Shown here: positions 21,591-31,734 of the stretch, piece after piece
Layout of the letters: each line of letters begins with the position of its first letter
Position numbering within the stretch: position 1 is the first letter of the stretch
Assembly: GCA_947471745.1 (NCBI GenBank)
Contig: CANJKZ010000410.1
Span: forward strand, 102,001-166,000
Direction of reading: 5' to 3'
Length of the DNA: 64,000 nucleotides
DNA from: Closterium sp. Naga37s-1
Lineage: Eukaryota > Streptophyta > Zygnematophyceae > Desmidiales > Closteriaceae
Position numbers and translations under genes: made by a program
The notes under the pieces: generated by a model
Told to the model about the DNA's origin: nothing
What the model saw: only the letters and a program-made list of their open reading frames with translations
Databases searched by the model: none

Positions 21591-23720
21591 GGACCAGCAG
21601 CTGCAGTACCTCCAGTACCACCAGCTCCAGCAGTAACTCCAGCACCTCCAGCTCCAGCGTCTCCAGCGCCTCCAGCTCCGGGAGCTCCACCTCTGTCAAA
21701 GTGCAAACGCAGGACAGGAAGGTCCTGGCCAAACCGCTCGCGGAGCTGGAGACGGACTCTGCGGATCCAAGGGATCAAGACATCAACGACCTGACCCTTG
21801 CTGCGCAAGGGGAAGACCGTGGTGTACCGCGTGTAGTCGTCAACTACCATCAGAAAGTAGCGCTCCCGGCCCTCTCCACTGACGCAGGCTGGGCCCCACA
21901 TGTCCATGTGGAGAGTCTGCAGTGGAGCAGTCGTCGGGGGAAACGAGGAGGAGTGAGGAGCGGCGCGCTGCCACCCCTCGACGCACGGAAGGCAGGGCGG
22001 GGCAAGCGAGGGCGGGAGGGGAGGCAGAGACCTTGGTAGACCAGAGACGAGAAGACAGGAGTGCATGCCACGAAGGCGTGGCAGGGAGGGGTGACGCAAG
22101 CAGTGGTGCCACAGAAGAGTCTGGTGCGACAGGAGGCGACACGAGCAAGAGGCTGCTACCTGACCTGACGCGGACACCTGAGCAGACGCAGCTACCAGAG
22201 GAGGCTCGGTAGCGAGTGTGTACAGACTCGACCCTGGCCAACGAGAGAACGTAGCCAGGTGACACCCCGTCCGTGTGCACGTGCAGATCGACACACGCTG
22301 ACCCCCAGGAGTGGTGGTAGTGACCATCGCATCCTGAAGGGCAGCGGTACTCACCAAGTTCATAGAGAACGAGGGGAGGTGAAGACCGGACAGTGAGTTG
22401 GACGGAACCGCCGGACACGGGAGGACAGTGGAGGAACGGGCAACGACCGGGCCCCCAGAGAGGTCAGCCAGTCTGACCGGGACAGGTGCAGGGAGAGGAG
22501 TGAGATTGGTGCTGTCACGAAAGAAACAGCGCGAGGTGCCTGAGTCCAACGTGAAGGTGTGCAAGGCCTGAGCAGGCGCAGTACCAGGGAGAGTACCAGA
22601 CTCACTAGCACCTAGAGCAGCAACATCTATACCTGTGTCAGGCGGCACACACCGGTAACCGTCACCTTCAGCACAAACAGACAAAGCATACATAGCAGAA
22701 AGAATAGCATCAAAGTCTAGGTCAGAGATAGCAATCCTAGACCTAAGTAGATCTGCCCAGCGAGGGAGCTCGACGTCGTCACCAAACTCAGCACGCCAAG
22801 CGTCGTCGAGGCGGGAGAAGCAGCGGTGCTGAGTGTGAAGCTTCCCGCATGTCTGATCAGCACGAACACCCGTGCGAATGACATACGGGCAGCTATCACT
22901 ACCCCCAGACCTCCCACGCTTAAACAACCACTCACGGAGCTGCTGAGGCGACTGATTCTAGCTCCAACGCTGGTGCTACTGCCGCTGGCGACCACCAGGG
23001 CATCCATGCCGAGGTCTAGTCCTACTGCCTCTAGTCCCACCGCCTCCACTGCCGCCACTCCCACCGCTGCCTCCACCGCCGCCACCAGGGCCCCCACTCC
23101 CGCCACCAGTCCCACCGCCGCCACCACCCCCACTGCCTTCACTACCTCCACTGCTGCCCCCACCACCACTCCCGTTGCCACCTCCACCACCACCGCTGCC
23201 ACCTCCACCACCCTTGCCACCCTTGCCCTTGCTACTGCGGCGCTTCGCACTAGCAGAAGCAGCCCCGACGTCCTCAGCAACAGAGACGTCTGCAGCAGCA
23301 GCAGTAGAGGCGTAGGAGGGGGCAAGGGGTGAGGAGGAGCACCCCTCAAAGAAGGGCGGGCGCGGAGTGCCACGAGCAGCACCTACAGCAACCGCACTAG
23401 TCTCAGCTGCGAGGAGATGCTGCTCAAGGAAGTCAACAGTGAGGGAGGTGGGGTCAAGGGAGAGAAAGTGGTCCCTGATAGAGCGAAGAGATTCAGGGAG
23501 GCAAGTGACTATGAAGTAGAGGGTGATGAACATCGTGGGCTGGTTCCTCTCACGGAACTCAGCAGGGACGGTAGCTCGGTAACAAGTGTCGCTAGTGCGC
23601 AGGTGGGAAACCAGGTCCTGTGGCAAAAGCTGACAGCTCGGGGAACAAGTAGGGCAGTAGCAGTCGCCCTAGCGCAGCAGTGGCAGGCGAGGAGTAGCGA
23701 GTGACTACAGCGTCGTACAA
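21587..23720 (-). pseudogene. Copia I gag, protease and truncated integrase
   Basis: Gag reads from about 23626 (LVSHLRTSDTCYRA), through a poly-Gly tract (about 23230-23040) and a C-X13-C-X3-H-X4-C motif near 22845-22900, to the protease motif TLDSGTS near 22545. GAG-pre-integrase and the integrase start (MDMWGPA, then LRLHFDRGG near 21700) follow. There the frame joins directly to the linker (APGAGGAGD). The rest of integrase, including the catalytic glutamate, is deleted. Frame breaks occur near 22950. Confidence 0.86.
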
Positions 23721-23738
23721 GGCCTGTTCTGTCCTGTG

Positions 23739-24557
23739 TGTTATAGCCACAATAGGCTTGAATGTGCCTAAAACGAAAGATAGAGAGCACAGACGGATTT
23801 CTGCACAGCGGCTTCAAACGTTGATAGCGTTCTGCTCACAGCTGAAAATGACTTGATTCAAATTGGATCTGGAGCGTCTTCACGTCGTCTACAATTAGCA
23901 ATTTAGATTGCACGATTTGATAAAGAATTGACGACACAGCGTCGGTTTGAACGAACGGTACTATGGCAGCCACTATAGTCTTAGAACACAAGATAGGAAG
24001 AGTTACGAGTTGGGAATGACTCCCAGCTCCTACAAACCCCAAGAGCCGAGGTACAGTGATGTGGAACAGTGCCACACTGTCCCCAACCACGAAGGGTCTC
24101 GAAACTACCCTTCACTAGGGCCTACACCAAGTGAAATGTTACACTACACAAAGTAATGTAACTATCTTCAATATCTTGAGGTGCACCCTTTTGGCGAGCT
24201 TCGAAATCACTTGAGGCTTGACACCAAGGCTCGGGCTCTTCATCACAAACTCATCCTTGAGTTCTTGATGGGTCTGCTGCACACACCTGCGACACGCTGA
24301 ACGTTCGACACAGGACAAAATAGAAACCGCGCACGACAAAATAGAAACCGCGCGCGAGACACAAACGACCGCGTAACACGCGTCTAGCGATAACTCGCTA
24401 TTGACTCGACACACACACTCGACATCATGACTCAACATTCACACACAATTATAAGCATGAAATATATATTATCCCATGCCCTCATACCATTCCATACACA
24501 CACACATTCACGCACACGGACAACAAGCCGAGTGCAAACCGTAGGGTTGCACCAACA
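23739..24557 (-). repeat. 3' LTR of Copia E
   Basis: 819 bp, TGTTATAGCCAC to TTGCACCAACA. It abuts the polypurine tract on the right. Confidence 0.93.
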
Positions 24558-24598
24558 AACTCCCCCTCGGATTGTTGGCCTTAGGATATGTTGCTCTT

Positions 24599-27500
24599 TC
24601 AGTTCAGAGCCATCCCAGCCAGCTTGCAACACTTCCAATGCTGCTGCTCCACCAGCCTCTTGGTCATCATGTCAGCCGGCTGCCCCGTGGTCTTCACGTA
24701 GCGCAACTCAACTTCACCCGCGGTTACCATGCTCCTCGTCCAATGCCACTTCACCCTCATGTGCTTCGTGAGTCCATGCAACACAGGGTTCTTAGCAAGA
24801 GCAATGGCACCCTGGCTGTCACATTACAGTGGGGTAGGTCCTTGCTGCTCCTCCCCCAATTCAGCCAACAAACGCCGCTGCCACACAATCTCCCGTACGG
24901 CACGGAAGAGTGCCATGTACTCGGACTCCACCGAGCTCAAAGCTTGGTCAACCTGCTTCTTGCTCTCCCAAGCAGTTGGGCCTCCACCAACACAGCATAT
25001 GAAGCCTCCCACACTTGTCATGTCCTCTGGTTCTGATGCATATGAAGCATCCGAGTAGGCGGTGAGGAATAAACGCCCGGGTTCAACACCACCCGCGCCC
25101 TTTTGGCGCCTTTGTGCCGCCGCCGAGTATTGCAGCTCAACGGTCGGTGTTTGGCCAAGATACTTGGCCACCCTCATTCCAGCTGCTACCTGCTCCTCAT
25201 TAGGGCATTGCACAACCCTAGCCAGCTGCCCGGTAGCAAACGCGACGTCCGGTCGGGTGTTTACCGCCGCATACATGAGGCTGCCCACCAACGAGTGAAA
25301 TCGGCGCCTCTCCTCTTCACCAACGCTCTCCTCCTCTGGTCCCTTCACACACTTGAACCCAGAGGGAAAGGGTGTAGCCACATGGCCTTCACTCTGCCCA
25401 AAGTTGGCAGCCAATGCCTCCAGGTACTTTCGTTGATGCACCCGCATGCACCGCTTCTCCACATCTCGTTCGATGTGGAGCCCAAGGTAGAAGCTCACGT
25501 CACCAAGGGCCTTGCACTTGAACTTGTCTTGAAGCTTCAGCATCACCTCCTTCACAAGGTCAGAAGAGGGTGAGAAAATGAGGATGTCATCCACATAAAC
25601 CACCATGAAACTCCTCTGCTCCCCCTCGCCAAGCATGAACAAGGAGTGATCGGCCGTTGAGGGAGTGAAGCCGATCCCCTCCAACACTTCGCGCAGCTTC
25701 ATGTACCATTGCCTAGGGGCCTGCTTCAGCCCATAGAGGGCCTTCTTCAGCTTCCACACTCTGCCACTACCATCATCAAACCCCTCTGGCTGCGCCATAA
25801 AAATCTCCTCCTCAAGGATGCCGTTAAGGAATGCCGTTACGATGTCCATTTGCTTTACTACCCATCCTTTGATGGCGGCTCCCGCGAATAGGGTTCGCAG
25901 CGTCGTCGGCTTCACCACAGGGCCAAACAGCTCCTTGAAGTCCACCTTCTCCTTCTGCTGGTACCCCTTGGCTACAAGCCTAGACTTGTAGCGCTCGATC
26001 TTGCCGTCGGCATCCGACTTGATTTTGAAGAGCCACTTGGACGTTATCGCCGTACGCCCCTCCGGTAGCTCCACCAATTCAAACGTGTCATTCTCCTCGA
26101 TGCTCTTCAGCTCACTCTCCATGGCCTTCTTCCACTCCTCAGCATCACTACTCTCCAAAGCCTCCTTGAGAGTTGCTGGTTCTCCCGGCATCTCCACCGG
26201 AGAGAAGAACGCGAAGGCACACTCCTCGTAGTCACTCTCCTCGTCGTCTCCGACCATCATTGCCGCTCCGGCCAGGGCTGTCTTGCCCTGCTTTCCCGGC
26301 GCATCATAGGTCAGCCTATTAGGGGGTTGAACTCTCCTCTTCCCCCTTCCTTCCTCCTCAGCTGCAGGGACTTGAAGGCCTTGGCGTTGCTGCGGTGTGG
26401 CTCGAATCCGTGGAGCACTCGTAGTACGGGAAGGGAGTGACGGTGCACGCTCGCTCACTTGCTGCACCTCCTCCTCTTCTTCCTCTGCATCATTGGCCTC
26501 CTCTCCCCCATTCACAAGGGAGGATTGCCTTGTGGTTGTGCTGCCGCTGCTCAGCTCCAAAGGCAGCTCCACATGCTCCAAACCGGAACTCTTCACCTCC
26601 CCAAACCGCACGCCTATCTTCGCCTCATTCTCCGCCTTCCAATCCTTGTACATGAAGTTCTCCATGAACTTGCAGTCCCTGCTCACCAAGAACTTCTTGG
26701 TGAATGGGTCCCAAAGAAGCCATCCCTTGCTGTTTTGAGCCATGCCCAAGTGCACGGCCCACACCGCCTTGGCACCAAGCTTGTTGTGCCGAAGATGCTT
26801 AGGCACGAGCGCCATGCACATGCACCCGAACACCCGAAGCATATCCACCTTTGGCTTCCTTCCTAGCCACTCCACATAGGGCACCCATTTGTCTGCTCCC
26901 ACATGAGTCAAGGCTCTGTTCTTGGTCACACACGCGCTCCGCACCGCATCAGGCCAGAAATAGTCGGGTAGCCTGGCTTCAATGAGCAACCCGCGTGCCG
27001 CCTCCGTGATTGTGCGGTTCGCTCGCTCGGCGATGCCGTTCATTGCAGGGGAGTATGGCATGGTGAGGGAGTGCCGAATACCATTCTTCTTCAGCCACAA
27101 CCCAAACTCCTTGCTCAGGAACTCTCCCCCTCGATCGGTGCGGATTGACTTGACTAGACGGTCTTGTTGCCGCTCCACCATCGGGAACCAATCCGTCTTC
27201 AACGTTTCAGCCACGTCGCTCTTCTTGGCCAGCACGTACACCCAAGTCATGCGGGTGTAGACGTCGACAATGGTGAGAAAATACTCAGCTCCAGCAGCTC
27301 CAAGCTTCAGGGGGCCCACCACGTCCATCACCACCTCATCAAGCGGTGCCTTTGCCGTTGCCTCCGAACTAGGGAACGGAAACCGGGTGAACTTGGCTTG
27401 AATGCACGTCGGGCAGCCAAGCACCTCATCGGGCTCCCCCTTCACACGTATGCCAGCAACCATCTCATTCTTCACTAGCTGCTGCAAGATGGGCAGGGCC

Positions 27501-29368
27501 ACATGCCCCATGCGCCGATGCAAGGTGAGCCAATCACACTCCCCCGTAGCCGAAGTTGGATTGGAGAATGCCGCGCTCGCAATAGCGCCCCACATACTCT
27601 CTCCGTAGTCCTCCTCCGCTGCTGCCTCTGGGTTCTCCTCACTTTTATGCTGCTCCTTGGTTGCTGCACCACTCTCCTTAGGTTCACTGAACTTGCTGGT
27701 CCCTCCAGGTTTGCTCTTCTTGAGCTCATTCTCCTTAGCGCGACCGTTCGCGCCATCGTCGCTACCGACCGCTCCATCCTTGGTGCTGATGCTTGCTGCC
27801 ACTTGCCTCTCCTTAGGCATAGGGACCACTGGGATCTGCCACATCTCGTTGTAGACATCCCTGTCCTCATGAAGGTCCCAAAGAATTCGATCGCCAAGCC
27901 TTGCGGTGTAGGTCTTGGCTCCCTTCGAGTTCGTGTCCATGCCGGCCTTTGACAACCGCCGCACGGAAATCAGGTTTGCAGCAAGGCTGGGCACCCAAAG
28001 CACGTTCTTGAGGCCCACCATCTTCCCATCAGCACCCTTGAACATGGCCTTGCCCATGCCTTTCACCTCTGCTCGCTGCCCCAAGGCCGATGTGACATGC
28101 TTCACCGGTGACGGCTCGAGTTCGGTGAGCAAGTCCGGGCGAGGTGTCATGCTATAGGTAGCGCCACTATCAATCACCCAATAGTCCAGGGGGTGTAGGG
28201 TCACCTTCCCCACAGCTGCTGGCTCCTCAAAGCCTTCATCCTTCTCTGGACCAGCCGGTACTTGCGTCGACACGAAGTAGAATAGACCCGGGTATCGATC
28301 GTCGCTCGGGTCCTTGTCGTTGTCTCCGCTCTTCATGTTTGCAGCTCCGCCACCGCGACCGCCACGGCCTCCACGGCCTCGTCCTCTCCCTCCTCCTGCT
28401 CCTCTACCCTCTTGGCCTTGAGCAGGGGTCCAACCATCAGGGAGTTTGTAGCAGTCGCGCCACATGTGTCCGCTCTTGTGGCAATAGTGACACTCGCCGT
28501 CGAATCGGCCGCGACCGCGTCCGTAGCTCTTGTCGTCGCTGCCGTAACCGCCACTCCTGCGGCCTCCGCCGAAGTTGCTGCCACCAAACCTTCCTCCCCC
28601 TCGTCCTCTGCCTCTTCCTCGACCATATCCACGGCCGATGCTCGCTGCCCCAGCGCCATCCGCACTCGCCAACTCACGGCGGCGGAAATCCTCTTGAAGG
28701 ATAGCTCGCTTCACGTCTTCAAGCGAGAGGCGGGGCAAGTCGCGATTAAGGTTGATGATGAGCGAGGACCATGACTCTGGGAGTAAGGCCAGCAACTTGG
28801 TCTTCTTTTGGAGCTCACTGTAGTTCAAATCAGCTCCCTCAAGCCGCGTCAACAAGTCGAAGAATTTCTGCACCCCTTCTTCAACCGCTTCGTCTTCTTC
28901 AATTCGTAGTGCCGCCATTTGCCGTTCCAACACCACCGCTACCGCCGCTGTTGCAGGAGCATTTACACCCTTGAGAGCAGCCCATGCCTTTGGTCCTTTC
29001 TCTGGTTCACGCTGGAATGGCTTGATGTGACGGGTCTGACTGCTCCCCAACGCTTGCCCAAGTAAGAGATAGCCTTGTGCGCTCTTCCGCACCCACGGGC
29101 TCTTCTCCGGGTCGTTCTCGGGGCGCTTCTCCGTTCCTTCCATCACCTCCAGCAGGTCATAGTGGTCAAAGATGTTCTCCATCTTGAAGGACCATTCAGC
29201 AAAGTTGTCACCGTTGAACTTGTCAAGCCCAAACACCCTAGGCTCATCCCTAGGTGGGCCAAGACTTGGTTGCATGGGCGCCATGGCTGAATCACGGGGT
29301 TGGCCTTGAGCTTGAGCTTCTCCACTGCCACCAGCACCTCTGCCACCCCTTTCCTCAGGTCCAGACAT
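24599..29368 (-). CDS. Copia E gag-pol polyprotein, one late stop
   Basis: The first ATG is at 29366-29368 (MSGPEERGG); the open frame extends upstream only through a non-ATG codon in the primer site. It runs 1,514 residues to a TAA at 24824, where relatives have a Tyr codon before CDSQGAIALA, then continues in frame to a stop at 24599. Domains: gag of the UBN2 type (FNGDNFAEWSFKME, about 40-60), an Arg/Gly-rich tract, CCHC knuckle CHYCHKSGHMWRDC (about 290-305), protease IDSGAT (about 400), GAG-pre-integrase HRRMGH, integrase with MDVVGP, RTDRGGEF and NGIAERANR (about 680-810), RT with YVDDILIF (about 1260), and RNase H (SSVESEYMAL) ending in QPADMMTKRL. All integrase and RT catalytic residues seen are intact. 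The single nonsense change truncates RNase H, so the copy is at best marginally active. Confidence 0.93.
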
Positions 29369-29400
29369 TGTCGAAACTGCTCCAAGGGCCTCTGATACCA

Positions 29401-30222
29401 CTTTTTATAGTCACAATAGGCTTGAATGTGCCTAAAACGAAAGATAGAGAGCACAGACGGATTTCTGCACAGCGGCTTCAAACGTTGATAGCGTTCTGCT
29501 CACAGCTGCACATTACTTGATTCAAATTGGATCTGGAGCGTCTTCACGTCGTCTACAATTAGCAATTTAGATTGCACGATTTGATAAAGAATTGACGACA
29601 CAGCGTCGGTTTGAACGAACGGTACTATGGCAGCCACTATAGTCTTAGAACACAAGATAGGAAGAGTTACGAGTTGGGAATGACTCCCAGCTCCTACAAA
29701 CCCCAAGAGCCGAGGTACAGTGATGTGGAACAGTGCCACACTGTCCCCAACCAAGAAGGGTCTCGAAACTACCCTTCACTAGGGCCTACACCAAGTGAAA
29801 TGTTACACTACACAAAGTAATGTAACTATCTTCAATATCTTGAGGTGTACCCTTTTTGGCGAGCTTCGAAATCACTTGAGGCTTGACACCAAGGCTCGGG
29901 CTCTTCATCACAAACTCATCCTTGAGTTCTTGATGGGTCTGCTGCACACACCTGCGACACGCCGAACGTTCGACACAGGACAAAATAGAAACCGCGCACG
30001 ACAAAATAGAAACCGCGCGCGAGACACAAACGACCGCGTAACACGCGTCTAGCGATAACTCGCTATTGACTCGACACACACACTCGACATCATGACTCAA
30101 CATTCACACACAATTATAAGCATGAAATATATATTATCCCATGCCCTCATACCATTCCATACACACACACATTCACGCACACGGACAACAAGCCGAGTGC
30201 AAACCGTAGGGTTGCACCAACA
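29401..30222 (-). repeat. 5' LTR of Copia E
   Basis: About 820 bp. The left end reads TTTTATAGTCAC (the TG is mutated) and the right end TTGCACCAACA. It is followed at 30223 by Copia F sequence. Confidence 0.92.
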
Positions 30223-30438
30223 AACCAAGGGGGGTGGGTCTACCTGAGAAACACCTGAGGGAGCAGGACTTTGTGGGGGGAGGGGGTCGACCGGGGGGGG
30301 ACTGGTACCAGGAAGAGAGGTGCGAGGGGGACAGGGTGGGACGCGTGCGGGTGAAGCCTGTAATAACAGACAGACTCGTCAAAGGTGACATCCTGGGAGG
30401 AGAAGACTCGACGCAAGCTCGGGTAGTAGAACTGCCAT
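30223..30438 (-). pseudogene. Copia fragment F1, post-integrase segment
   Basis: A 216-bp piece of the region after integrase (minus strand WQFYYPSLRRVFSSQDV, then DESVCYYRLHPHASHP). It matches 33525-33740 inside F at roughly 88%. It is fused at about 30434-30438 to RNase H of F2, with a short shared TGGC at the join. It is therefore a second, misplaced copy of a pol segment and not the 3' end of F. Confidence 0.85.
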
Positions 30439-31734
30439 TGCCTTGTTGTCGACGTACACAACTGGAGGAGAACGAGGCCGCTCCCCCAAGTCAGTCAGCA
30501 GGTAGGTCAGCCAGCGGAGCTCCGGTGCAGCCATGGCCCCAGCGTAGATCTCGGCCTCACAGCTGGAACTAAGCACAGAAGAAGAACGAGTGGACCTCCA
30601 CGAGACAGAACCAGAGCCAAGACTGAAGGTGTAACCCTGTGACGAACGCTGATTCGCCTCGTCGTCGGCCCAAGAAGCGTCGGAGTGTCCGGTGAGTACC
30701 ACTGAACCCTATCCTCCAAGCACTAGCCCCATGCCCGATGTATTGCACAAGTAACGCTGTACCCTCTTCGCAGCATCCCAGTGCACCTTTCGGTGTCTAC
30801 CAGGAGCCACGTCGCGAGCTAGGAGGCTGAGAGGGTACGCAAGTTCAGGTCGTGTGCACGTCATCAGGTACATGAGGCAACCCACAAGCTCTGGGTACGG
30901 ACCATTCGGCTCTACGGACTCGTCCGAAGGTGGAGCTGAGAGCGAGTGGCCGGTAGATAGAGGAGTGGGCTGTGGTGAGGAGAACTGGAAGGCGAAGCGC
31001 TGAAGGACCTGGTGCACCATGTGTGACTGAGTCAGGGTGATGGTGCGCCGTGCTCTGTCCCGGGTGATCTGCAAGCCAAGATAGCTACGCAGCTCACCCA
31101 GATCAGTGCATGTGTGTCTCTCCTGCAGCTCCGCCTTCACTAGGGCCAGCGCCTCAGTGTCAGCAGTAGCAAAAACCAAGTCGTCGACGTACACTAGAAT
31201 GTAGAACGGCGGCAGGGTAGTGCCGGTGCGTAGAAACAGCGACGGGTCGGCAGAGGAAGGATCAAACCCAAGAGCCGCAAGTGTAGTCCTCAGTGTGTCG
31301 TGCCACTCTCGAGGCGCCTGGCGGAGACCGTAGACTGACCACCGGAGGCTCCACTGGGTACCAGCAGGAAACGACCCAGTGAAGCGGGGTGGGCGGCGCA
31401 GCCAGATCTCCTCGTGCAGGCTGCCCTGCAGGAAAGCTGTGGAGAAGTCGAGGGAGTGCAGCTCATAGTCACGCTGTGCTGCAACGTACAGCAGCACCCG
31501 AAGAGTAGTCATCTTCGGGGTGGGGGAGAAGGTCTGGAAGAAGTTGACCCCCTGTCGCTAACTGAAGCCTCGAGCAACGTAACGCGCCTTGAAGGCAGGC
31601 GGAGAACCCGGCGGCCGCTTCACTCTGAAAATCCACATGCCATCGACTATGTTCGCCCCAGGAGGAGGAACCTCGTCGACGTAGGTGCCTGTGGACTTCA
31701 AGGAAGCCATCTCTGCTTCCATGGCAGTCTGCCA
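30439..31734 (-). pseudogene. Copia F RT and partial RNase H
   Basis: RT carries TAFLQGSLHEEIWLRRPP, YGLRQAPREW and YVDDLVFA near 31170. RNase H carries GHSDASWADD and SCEAEIYAGA and is cut after VVYVDNKAMA by the fusion to F1. Three nonsense codons break the frame: TAG at about 31733 (SSQW in relatives), TAG at about 31560 (FSQRQG in relatives) and TAG near 30707. Confidence 0.88.

Larger units (their letters stand above)
18740..23738 (-). mobile_element. Copia I, 5'-truncated, short-LTR family
   Basis: Minus orientation: 3' LTR 18740-18872, polypurine tract from 18873, RNase H, RT, pre-RT block, linker, partial integrase, protease and gag. It stops at 23738 inside gag, where the E-family LTR begins. 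Leader and 5' LTR are missing, and they do not reappear on the right of E. Confidence 0.9.
23739..30222 (-). mobile_element. Copia E, nearly intact element (6,484 bp)
   Basis: Minus orientation: 5' LTR 29401-30222, primer site TGGTATCAGAGGCCC at 29386-29400 (initiator Met tRNA type), a single long gag-pol frame, a polypurine tract at 24558-24568 (minus strand GAGGGGGAGTT) and 3' LTR 23739-24557. The LTRs differ by roughly 1%. The flanking five bases (CTGTG left, AACCA right) do not match, and left and right neighbours come from different Copia elements. At least one flank was therefore replaced after insertion. Confidence 0.93.
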
